Positions 1 through 5,865 of a stretch of 6,595 nt of DNA are shown here, piece by piece. This stretch comes from RFTU01 sp046094505 (lineage in GTDB: Bacteria > Pseudomonadota > Gammaproteobacteria > Burkholderiales > Burkholderiaceae_C). The stretch's first letter is position 1. Each line of letters opens with the position of its first letter. The notes beneath the pieces were generated by a model that worked only from the letters and a program-made list of their open reading frames with translations, searched no databases and had not been told where the DNA came from. The stretch lies in assembly GCA_046094505.1 (NCBI GenBank), contig JBJTHN010000055.1, forward strand, positions 1 to 6,595, written 5' to 3'. The position numbers and the translations under genes were made by a program.

Positions 1-456
1 GTCCTTGATGGGACGGGTGTCGATCAGCGAGCCAGGCAGGAAGGCGCGAATGCCGTTGACCAGCACGGTCAGACCACCCTTGACCTTGCCGCTGGTGGTG
101 CCGGTGACAAATTCGCCGGACTCGAGCGCTTTCTCGAGCGCCAGCCACGAAGCCAGACGCTTGGCGGTGTCGCGCGACAGGATGGTGTCGCCGTAGCCGT
201 TCTCGAAAGCGTCGATGGCCACCGAGACGTAGTCGCCCACGGCGACTTCAACTTCGCCCTGGTCGTTCTTGAATTCTTCAATGGGCACATAGGCCTCGGA
301 CTTGAGGCCAGCGTTGACCACCACGAAGCTGTGATCGATGCGGACGACTTCGGCCGAGATCACTTCGCCCGAGCGCATGTCGCGCTTTCGCAGGCTTTCT
401 TCGAACAGGGCAGCAAAGGATTCGCCGCCGGTGGCGGCAGTTTGGAGTTGAGACAT
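1..456 (-). CDS. rpsA: 30S ribosomal protein S1, N-terminal 152 residues (3' end beyond window)
   Basis: S1 is the large multi-domain OB-fold protein that binds mRNA on the 30S subunit and helps initiation on structured or weak-Shine-Dalgarno messages. The protein starts MSQLQTAATGGESFAALFEE, and the FAALFEESL stretch at residues 14-22 matches the family N-terminus that docks on protein S2. S1 repeat 1 spans about residues 27-96 (GLKSEAYVP at 50-58, LSRDTAKR at 93-100). Repeat 2 begins near 114 and contains SGKVKGGLTV and NGIRAFLPGSL, both highly characteristic. The window edge cuts after Asp152; the full family is about 550-570 residues, so most repeats are missing only because of the window. 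The ATG at 456 is supported by an AGGA Shine-Dalgarno 6 nt upstream and by family alignment. It lies 144 nt after the aroA-cmk stop and could be read from the upstream operon and from the candidate promoter at 767-795. Identification is very secure. Confidence 0.97.
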   Translation of the reverse strand, partial: MSQLQTAATGGESFAALFEESLRKRDMRSGEVISAEVVRIDHSFVVVNAGLKSEAYVPIEEFKNDQGEVEVAVGDYVSVAIDAFENGYGDTILSRDTAKRLASWLALEKALESGEFVTGTTSGKVKGGLTVLVNGIRAFLPGSLIDTRPIKD

Positions 457-600
457 GAGGTTTCCTAGGGGGCTGGCGGCTGGCCAACCGGGGTGTTGCA
501 GCACGCAGGCTGCGGTTAGGTTGCGACCACCACAGATGGAGCACCGCGCCCCGTTGCAGGGTGCAGGCCGGCCGCCTGTGGCATCCGTTTGGGCTTGGAA
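457..600 (-). other. rpsA leader / intergenic region
   Basis: This 144-nt gap between the aroA-cmk stop and the rpsA start is the longest non-coding stretch in the window. It holds the rpsA Shine-Dalgarno, the distal arm of the 591-608 hairpin, and two further short inverted repeats. The first is CAGGC/GCCTG (564-568 with 574-578) and the second is GCAGC/GCTGC (498-502 with 509-513), each a 5-bp stem. I see no good -35/-10 pair in it and no U-tract terminator. In E. coli the rpsA leader is structured and is the target of S1 autoregulation; a similar role here is inference only, since these stems are short and could occur by chance in GC-rich DNA. Confidence 0.5.
463..466 (-). promoter_or_regulatory. 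Shine-Dalgarno of rpsA
   Basis: On the minus strand the sequence reads TAGGAAACCTCATG, placing AGGA six nucleotides before the rpsA ATG. This is the only clear Shine-Dalgarno-like motif at a gene start in the window; serC, pheA, tyrA and aroA-cmk have weak or no such motif. It fixes the rpsA start and fits independent initiation of this gene. Confidence 0.75.
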
Positions 601-608
601 TCAAGCCC
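591..608 (-). terminator. Perfect 7-bp hairpin at the aroA-cmk stop codon (possible weak terminator or 3'-end element)
   Basis: The minus strand reads GGGCTTG-ATTC-CAAGCCC, a perfect 7-bp stem with a 4-nt loop. The TGA stop of aroA-cmk (603-601) sits in the 5' arm and runs into the loop. The stem is followed by AAACGG, not a run of T, so it does not fit a canonical intrinsic terminator. It could attenuate read-through into rpsA, protect the 3' end of the upstream message after processing, or affect termination of translation. The structure is directly visible; the function is inferred. Confidence 0.4.
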
Positions 609-2655
609 CGCGGCGGGCCCACCACTGCAGCACCTCTTGCACCGATTCCTCGATGCTGGTGCTGGAGTTGTCGAACATCACCGCATCTTCAGCGGGCTTC
701 AGCGGCGCCACGGCGCGGGAACGGTCCCGCAGGTCGCGCGCCTCCAAATCCTGACGAAGACTGATAATATTAGCGGAAATCCCGTTAGAAATCAACTGCT
801 TATGCCGCCGCTGGGCGCGGGTGGCCGCGTCGGCGGTCAAGAACACCTTCAGCGCAGCGTCCGGGAACACCACGGTGCCCATGTCGCGCCCGTCAGCCAC
901 CAGCCCTGGCACCCGGCGGAAATCCAGCTGCAGCTGGTGCAGGGCGGTGCGCACGGCCGGCACCGCCGAGACCCGAGAGGCCAGTGCGCCGGCGGCCTCG
1001 TGGCGCACCGCATCGGTCTGGTCTTGGCCGTCGATCCACACCCGGTCGCCTTCAAAGCGGATGTCCAGGGCTGCGGCCAGGGCGGCCACCTCGGCCTGCT
1101 GTGCATCGCTCAAAGGCTGCATGGCGTCGGCGGGCAGCAGGCCGCGGGCCTGCGCGGCCAGCCCCACGGCGCGGTACAGCACGCCCGAATCCAGGTAGTG
1201 CCAGCCCAGCGCGGCTGCCACGCGTGCGGCCAGCGTGCCCTTGCCCGAAGAGCTGGGGCCGTCGATCGTGATGACGGGGATGTCTGGCGTGCGCGCTGCG
1301 GACAGCGCAAACAGCGCCTCAAAGTAGTCGGGAAAGGTCTTGCCCACACAGCGCGGGTCTTCGATACGAACGCCCACGGCCGGCTGCGCACCGGCCAAAG
1401 GGTTGAAGGCCGCCAGGGACAGGCACATGGCCATGCGGTGGTCGTCGTAGGTGTGCACGCTGGCCGGCTGCCAAGCGGTGGGCGCGGGCGGCGTCACCGC
1501 AATCCAGTCCGGGCCTTCCTCGACGTGGGCGCCCACCTTGCGCAGCTCGGTGGCCATGGCGGCAATGCGGTCGGTTTCTTTCACGCGCCAGCTGCCGATG
1601 TCCTTCAGCCGCGTGGTGCCCTTGGCATACAGGGCCATCACCGCCAGCGTCATGGCCGCATCGGGAATGTGGTTGCAGTTGAGCTCAATGGCCTGCAACG
1701 GCCAGGCCCCGCGCCGCACGGAAAGCCAGCCGGGGCCAGCCTGCACGTCGGCGCCCATGGCCTGCGCGGCCTCCACGAAGCGGAAATCGCCTTGAATCGA
1801 GTCGGCCCCCACGCCTTCAATACGGATGGGTTGGTCCACTGCGGCAATGGCGCCCAAGGCCACGAAGTAGGACGCCGAAGACGCGTCACCCTCCACGTGG
1901 ATGCGGCCGGGCGACTGGTAGGCGCTGCCCGCCGGAATCGTGAAACGCTGCCAGCCCTGGCGCTGCACCGCCACGCCAAAGCGCTGCAGCAGGGCCAAAG
2001 TGATGTCGATGTAGGGCTTGGAGATCAGCTCGCCTTCCACTTCGATCACCACCGGCTGCGCACGCGCGGCCAAGGGCAGGGCCAGCAGCAAGGCGGTGAG
2101 GAATTGGCTGGACACATCACCGCGCACCCGCACCGGCTGCGCCACGTTCAAGGTGCCGCCGGCTTTGCCCTGCAGCCGCAGGGGCGGGTAGCCCGGCTGG
2201 CCCAGGTCTTCGACGTGGCAGCCCAACTGGCGCAGGGCGTCCACCAGGTCGCCGATGGGGCGCTCGTGCATGCGCGGCACGCCCGACAGCTCAAACTCGC
2301 CGCCTTGCAGCGTGGCCATCACGGCCAGCGCGGCCGTCAAGGGCCGCATGGCGGTGCCGGCATTGCCCAGGAACAGCGCCGCTTGGCGGGTGCGCAACTG
2401 CCCGCCCACTCCACGCACCTCCAGCACCACACGGCCGTCTTGCAAGCGCCGCTGCAGCACGCAGCCCAGCTGCTCCAGCGCCTTGAGCATCACCGCGGTG
2501 TCGTCGCTGTCCAGCAGGTCGTGGACCTCGGTGGTGCCCTCGCTCAGGCCCGCCAGCAAGAGCACGCGGTTGGAAATGCTCTTGGAGCCTGGCAGGCGCA
2601 CAGTGCCGCCTGCTGCGGTCAGCGCAGGCAGGTCGAGGTGGGGAATTGAAAACAT
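601..2655 (-). CDS. aroA-cmk: Bifunctional EPSP synthase (AroA) / cytidylate kinase (Cmk) fusion
   Basis: This cytoplasmic protein of 684 residues joins two enzymes. Residues 1-450 are 3-phosphoshikimate 1-carboxyvinyltransferase (shikimate-3-phosphate + PEP to EPSP), shikimate step six. Visible motifs are LPGSKSISNR (21-30, substrate Lys25/Ser26/Arg30), LGNAGTAMRPL (96-106), SSQFLTALL (182-190), NHIPDAAMT with catalytic Asp332 (328-336), WRVKETDR (356-363, Lys359/Glu360), DDHRMAM (404-410) and DPRCVGKTFPDY (433-444, Lys439). Glycine in LGNAGT is typical of class I, glyphosate-sensitive enzymes. Residues 459-684 are CMP/dCMP kinase, with P-loop GPSSSGKG (466-473), LDSGVLYRAV, ADGRDMGTVVFPDAALKVFL (587-606) and RDRSRAVAPLKPAEDA. 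The linker is only about eight residues (451-458), and no ATG or GTG in frame lies near the boundary, so Cmk appears to be made only as part of the fusion. The ATG at 2655 is the sensible start, 45 nt after tyrA, with only a weak GAG-type ribosome site. Both active sites look intact. The same fusion is annotated in Comamonadaceae. Confidence 0.96.
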   Translation of the reverse strand: MFSIPHLDLPALTAAGGTVRLPGSKSISNRVLLLAGLSEGTTEVHDLLDSDDTAVMLKALEQLGCVLQRRLQDGRVVLEVRGVGGQLRTRQAALFLGNAGTAMRPLTAALAVMATLQGGEFELSGVPRMHERPIGDLVDALRQLGCHVEDLGQPGYPPLRLQGKAGGTLNVAQPVRVRGDVSSQFLTALLLALPLAARAQPVVIEVEGELISKPYIDITLALLQRFGVAVQRQGWQRFTIPAGSAYQSPGRIHVEGDASSASYFVALGAIAAVDQPIRIEGVGADSIQGDFRFVEAAQAMGADVQAGPGWLSVRRGAWPLQAIELNCNHIPDAAMTLAVMALYAKGTTRLKDIGSWRVKETDRIAAMATELRKVGAHVEEGPDWIAVTPPAPTAWQPASVHTYDDHRMAMCLSLAAFNPLAGAQPAVGVRIEDPRCVGKTFPDYFEALFALSAARTPDIPVITIDGPSSSGKGTLAARVAAALGWHYLDSGVLYRAVGLAAQARGLLPADAMQPLSDAQQAEVAALAAALDIRFEGDRVWIDGQDQTDAVRHEAAGALASRVSAVPAVRTALHQLQLDFRRVPGLVADGRDMGTVVFPDAALKVFLTADAATRAQRRHKQLISNGISANIISLRQDLEARDLRDRSRAVAPLKPAEDAVMFDNSSTSIEESVQEVLQWWARRGA
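761..795 (-). promoter_or_regulatory. Candidate sigma70 promoter inside the Cmk-coding region, reading toward rpsA
   Basis: On the minus strand there is TTGATT (795-790), a 17-nt spacer (789-773), and TAATAT (772-767). Each hexamer matches 4 of 6 bases of the TTGACA/TATAAT consensus and the spacing is ideal. A start site would be expected near 760-762, giving rpsA a leader of about 305 nt. The site lies in an AT-rich island: only 15 of 40 bases at 761-800 are G or C, in otherwise strongly GC-rich DNA. The codons here (ATT, TCT, GCT, AAT, ATT, AGT, CTT, CGT) are unlike those of the neighbouring sequence. The -10 lies within the 8-bp palindrome TAATATTA (765-772). E. coli rpsA is also known to have several promoters, some within or near the upstream cmk region, which makes the position plausible. 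No direct evidence of transcription is available. Confidence 0.55.
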
Positions 2656-2700
2656 GGGGCTCGGGGGTGACGCGGCTGTGGGCGGTGCGCTGTGGGCTGT

Positions 2701-3624
2701 TCAGGCCGGATCGTCGGCGGGCGGTGCAGCGCCATTGAGGGTCCACTGCGTACGCACGGCCGACGCGGCATCCACCAGGCGCGCGACCTCGTCGTCGCGG
2801 CCCTCGATCAGTGCCGAGCGCAGCGCGCCCAGTGCAGATTCGAACTGCGCCAGTTGCTGCAGGACTTCATCACGGTTGGCGCTGAAGATGTCACGCCAAA
2901 TGCCGCTGGTGCCACTGGCAATGCGGCTGAAGTCGCGAAAGCCGGGTCCGGCCAACGCCAAGTGGCGCGCGGCATCGGGCTGTTGCGCTACGGCGTTGAC
3001 ATAGGCAAAGGCCAGCAGGTGGGGCAAGTGGCTCACCGCGGCAAAGGTGCGGTCGTGCTGATCCGCATTCATGCGCACCACGGTGCTGCCCACGGCTTCC
3101 CACAAGGCTTGCGCACGCTCCAGCGTGGCGGGGGTGTTCTCCGGCAAGGGGGTGAGGATGCAGCGCCGGTCTTGATACAGCGAGGCTTGCGCCTGCTCAA
3201 TGCCACCGTTTTCCTTGCCCGCAATCGGGTGGGCGGGTACGAACTGCCCCAAAGCGGCGCCCAGCGCCGCCCTCGCTGCGGCCGCCACGTCGCGCTTCGT
3301 GGAGCCCACATCCATCACCAAGGCTTCGGGCCGAAGGGCCGGGCGCAGGGCCTGCAACGTCGCTTCGGTGGCGGCCACCGGCACGGCCACGAGCACCAGA
3401 TCGGCCTGCTGCACCGCCTGCGCGGCGCTGTTGCACACCTCGTCCACGATGCCCAGGGCCTGCCCACGCCGGCTGCTGTGCAGGCTTCGGCTGTAAGCGC
3501 TGATGCGAACACCCGGGAAGGCTGCGCGCAGCGCCAGTGCAAACGAGCCGCCCATCAGCCCGCAGCCGACCAGCGCCAATTGTTGGCACAGCGGCGCGGC
3601 TTGCGCAGAAGGGGCGTTGGACAT
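2701..3624 (-). CDS. tyrA: Prephenate (cyclohexadienyl) dehydrogenase
   Basis: TyrA oxidatively decarboxylates prephenate to 4-hydroxyphenylpyruvate for tyrosine synthesis (or arogenate to tyrosine if broad-specificity). The 307-residue protein has an N-terminal Rossmann fold with GCGLMGGS (20-27) and a helical dimerisation half. Catalytic-domain motifs are HPIAGKENGG (132-141, catalytic His132), SHLPHL (198-203) and GFRDFSRIASG (228-238, Arg likely contacting the substrate carboxylate). After the second strand the sequence is SAYSRS (42-47), with no acidic residue where NAD-specific enzymes usually carry Asp or Glu, so NADP use is possible. There is no chorismate mutase or ACT domain. The ATG at 3624 lies 17 nt after the pheA stop. 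An in-frame TTG at 3645 overlapping that stop would add seven residues, but they are not part of the fold. The lack of a Shine-Dalgarno suggests coupling to pheA. In Pseudomonas the equivalent tyrA is fused to aroA; here it is separate. Confidence 0.94.
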   Translation of the reverse strand: MSNAPSAQAAPLCQQLALVGCGLMGGSFALALRAAFPGVRISAYSRSLHSSRRGQALGIVDEVCNSAAQAVQQADLVLVAVPVAATEATLQALRPALRPEALVMDVGSTKRDVAAAARAALGAALGQFVPAHPIAGKENGGIEQAQASLYQDRRCILTPLPENTPATLERAQALWEAVGSTVVRMNADQHDRTFAAVSHLPHLLAFAYVNAVAQQPDAARHLALAGPGFRDFSRIASGTSGIWRDIFSANRDEVLQQLAQFESALGALRSALIEGRDDEVARLVDAASAVRTQWTLNGAAPPADDPA

Positions 3625-3641
3625 TGGCAGTAAGCCCGGCT

Positions 3642-4766
3642 TCAATCGTTAACCGGATAGGAGCCCAGCACCTTGAAGAAGGCGCAGCAGCCCTGCAACT
3701 CCTTCAGGGCCGCCGCCACATGCGGCTGATCCACATGTCCTTGAACGTCGATGTAGAAGTAGTACTCCCACTGCCCGCTCTTGGCTGGGCGGGATTCGAA
3801 GCGCGTCATCGACACGCCATGCGCCTTCAGGGGCACCAGCAAGTCGTGCACCGCGCCGGGCCGGTTGGGCACGCTCACCACCAGGCTGGTGCAGTCTTTG
3901 CCCGATGCCGGCGGTGTGCCCAAGGTTTGGGGCAGGCAAATAATGGAAAAACGCGTGCGGTTGTAGGCCTCGTCCTGTATGGCGTGGTGCACGATGTGCA
4001 GGCCGAACTGCGACGCGGCGCGCTCGCTGGCCAGGGCCGCCCAGGCCGGGTTGGTGGCTGCCAGCCGCGCGCCCTCCGCGTTGCTGCTCACGGCGCGGCG
4101 CTCCACGTGCGGCAGGTGCTGGGCCAACCAGCCCTGGCACTGAGCCAAAGCCTGCGGGTGGGCCATCACCACCTCCAGCCCTTCCAGGCCGTTGACTTGG
4201 CGCAGCAGGTTGTGCCGTACCAACAGGCTCACCTCACCCACCACGTGTACCGGTGAGCGCAGAAAGAGGTCCAGCGTGCGCGCCACCACGCCCTCGGTGG
4301 AGTTCTCAATGCCCACCACGCCGAACTGCGCCGTACCGGCGGCCGTGGCGTGGAACACCTCGTCAAAGTTGGCGCAGTAGATTAGGTTGGCCGAACTCCC
4401 GAAGAATTCGACAGCAGCCTGTTCGCAAAAGGTGCCCTGTGGCCCCAGCACCGCCACGCGCTGCGGCGCTTCGAGCGCCAGGCAGGCGCTCATCACCTCG
4501 CGCCAGATGGCCGTGATGTGTTGGTTCAGCAGCGGCCCAGGGTTGGCGCGCGTGATCTTGTCGATCACTTGAGCCACGCGATCAGGGCGAAAGAATGGGC
4601 TGCCTTCGGCGCGCTTGATGTGGCCCACCTGCTCGGCCACTCGGGCGCGCTGGTTCAATAGGTCCAGGATCTGCGCGTCCAGCGCGTCGATTTGCTGGCG
4701 CAGGGGCGCCAAGCTCGCGTTGCTGCCGGCAGGCGAGGCGGGCGGCGGGGTTTGCGGATCAGCCAT
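3642..4766 (-). CDS. pheA: Bifunctional chorismate mutase / prephenate dehydratase (P-protein)
   Basis: This cytoplasmic enzyme converts chorismate to prephenate and then to phenylpyruvate, the committed route to phenylalanine. It has 374 residues, close to the usual length of the P-protein. An alanine/proline-rich start (1-18) precedes the AroQ-type helical chorismate mutase domain at about 19-100 (Arg23, Arg42, Lys51 and the FFRPDR segment 58-63 match catalytic positions). The prephenate dehydratase domain covers about 103-285, with VLGPQGTFCEQAA (106-118), GIENSTEGVV (152-161) and NRTRF (269-273), whose Thr271 is the catalytic threonine. The C-terminal ACT domain (292-370) contains NRPGAVHDLL (301-310) and the ESRP motif (324-327), which bind phenylalanine in the family, so feedback inhibition by phenylalanine is expected. 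The ATG at 4766 overlaps the last 8 nt of serC, strongly suggesting translational coupling. No Trp- or Phe-rich leader peptide is present, so attenuation directly before this gene is unlikely. Confidence 0.97.
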   Translation of the reverse strand: MADPQTPPPASPAGSNASLAPLRQQIDALDAQILDLLNQRARVAEQVGHIKRAEGSPFFRPDRVAQVIDKITRANPGPLLNQHITAIWREVMSACLALEAPQRVAVLGPQGTFCEQAAVEFFGSSANLIYCANFDEVFHATAAGTAQFGVVGIENSTEGVVARTLDLFLRSPVHVVGEVSLLVRHNLLRQVNGLEGLEVVMAHPQALAQCQGWLAQHLPHVERRAVSSNAEGARLAATNPAWAALASERAASQFGLHIVHHAIQDEAYNRTRFSIICLPQTLGTPPASGKDCTSLVVSVPNRPGAVHDLLVPLKAHGVSMTRFESRPAKSGQWEYYFYIDVQGHVDQPHVAAALKELQGCCAFFKVLGSYPVND

Positions 4767-5865
4767 GGCGCCTCTGGAAATCGTTCAAGTAGGCCACCAG
4801 GGCCTGCACCCCCTGCAGCGGCATGGCGTTGTACAGCGACGCGCGCAGGCCGCCCAGGCTCTTGTGACCCTTGAGTTGCAACAAGCCCGCAGCTTGTGCG
4901 CCTTCCAAGAAGGCGTCCTGCAAGCGCTCGTCGTGCAAGAAGAAGGGGATGTTCATCCGTGATCGGGCCTCGTGCGCCACGCGGTTCACATAGAAGCCGC
5001 CGGACGCATCAACCGTGCGGTAGAGCAGGGCCGAGCGCTCCAGCGCACGCTGCTCCATTGCCGCCACACCACCCTGCGCCTTGAGCCACTGGAACACCAG
5101 GCCAGCGATGTAGATGCTGTAGGTGGGCGGCGTGTTGTACATGCTGCTGGCCTGCGCCACCAAGCGGTAGTTGAAAGCGCTGGGGCAGCAGGGCAGGGCG
5201 CGGTCCAGCAGGTCGTTGCGCACGATGACAATCGTCAGGCCGGCAGGGCCGATGTTCTTTTGAGCGCCGGCGAACACCAGGCCCACGCGCTTGAAATCAA
5301 TCGGACGCGACAAGATGTGGGACGACGCGTCCACCACCAGCGGGGCATCACAGCCCAAGGCTTTCAGGTCGGGCAGTTCCTGAAACTCCACGCCGTGGAT
5401 GGTCTCGTTGGAGCACAGGTGCACATAGCGCGTGTTCGGGCGCAGCCGCCAGGTGGCCGGCGGCGGCAGCTCGGTGTAGCCGCTGGCCTGGGTGCTGGCG
5501 GCCACCGCCACATCCGCGTAGCGCTGCGCTTCGGCCGCTGACTTTTCCGACCACGCGCCGGTCACCACCAGGTCCACCGCACCCACCGCGCCCGGCACGC
5601 CCGCCAGGTTCATCGGCACGATGGCGTTTTCCGCAAGGCCGCCACCCTGCATGAACAGGATGTGGAAGTTCGACGGCACCGCCAGCAACTCGCGCAGGTC
5701 GCGCTCCGCGGTTTCGGCAATCGAGATGAAGGCCTTGCCGCGGTGGCTCATCTCCATCGCGCCCATGCCGCCGCCGCGCCAGTCCAGCATCTCGGCTGCA
5801 GCTTGCTGCAGCACGGCCTCGGGCAGGGCCGCCGGGCCGGCGGAGAAGTTAAACGGTCGGCTCAT
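4759..5865 (-). CDS. serC: Phosphoserine aminotransferase
   Basis: SerC is a PLP-dependent, class V fold-type I aminotransferase that converts 3-phosphohydroxypyruvate and glutamate to phosphoserine. In many proteobacteria it also makes 4-phosphohydroxy-L-threonine for pyridoxal phosphate synthesis. The protein has 368 residues, the normal length. Motifs are FNFSAGPAALP (5-15), SHRGKAF (40-46), MQGGGLAENAIVPMN (72-86), TGAWSEKSA (102-110, Trp105 stacking on PLP), VVDASSHILSRPID (177-190, Asp179), AGAQKNIGPAGL (199-210, Schiff-base Lys203) and GHKSLGGLRASLYNAMP (333-349). In the last motif Lys335 sits where many homologues have Arg, a conservative change. The start at 5865 is chosen because family N-termini begin just before the FNFSAGP motif; the frame stays open upstream to 5967 only because it runs through gyrA. 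It overlaps the gyrA 3' end by 17 nt and pheA by 8 nt, and has no clear Shine-Dalgarno, so translation probably depends on ribosomes finishing gyrA. Confidence 0.97.
   Translation of the reverse strand: MSRPFNFSAGPAALPEAVLQQAAAEMLDWRGGGMGAMEMSHRGKAFISIAETAERDLRELLAVPSNFHILFMQGGGLAENAIVPMNLAGVPGAVGAVDLVVTGAWSEKSAAEAQRYADVAVAASTQASGYTELPPPATWRLRPNTRYVHLCSNETIHGVEFQELPDLKALGCDAPLVVDASSHILSRPIDFKRVGLVFAGAQKNIGPAGLTIVIVRNDLLDRALPCCPSAFNYRLVAQASSMYNTPPTYSIYIAGLVFQWLKAQGGVAAMEQRALERSALLYRTVDASGGFYVNRVAHEARSRMNIPFFLHDERLQDAFLEGAQAAGLLQLKGHKSLGGLRASLYNAMPLQGVQALVAYLNDFQRRHG

Noticed and set aside
589..2649. A 686-codon open frame on the plus strand covering nearly the whole aroA-cmk gene
   Set aside because: It mirrors a well-supported gene in GC-rich DNA, where antisense frames stay open because stop codons are rare. 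The translation is rich in His, Gln, Gly and Arg, matches no family I recognise, and is an antisense shadow.
2692..3633. A 313-codon plus-strand open frame opposite tyrA
   Set aside because: Same composition artefact; the opposite strand has clear TyrA motifs in order.
3936..3955. A small AT-rich patch in pheA that might be an internal promoter
   Set aside because: It encodes the conserved TRF catalytic motif and following residues. A -10-like CATTAT can be drawn, but no matching -35 lies 16-18 nt upstream.
3537..4256. A 239-codon plus-strand open frame opposite pheA
   Set aside because: Shadow of the dehydratase and ACT-coding region; no motif and no ribosome site.
4972..5541. A 189-codon plus-strand open frame opposite serC
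   Set aside because: Antisense to a complete serC with intact catalytic motifs; composition typical of a GC-rich shadow.
5795..5814. Repeated GCTGCAG-type words near the 5' end of serC
   Set aside because: They are explained by the Gln-Gln-Ala-Ala-Ala codons of the conserved SerC N-terminus and are too short to be a meaningful repeat.
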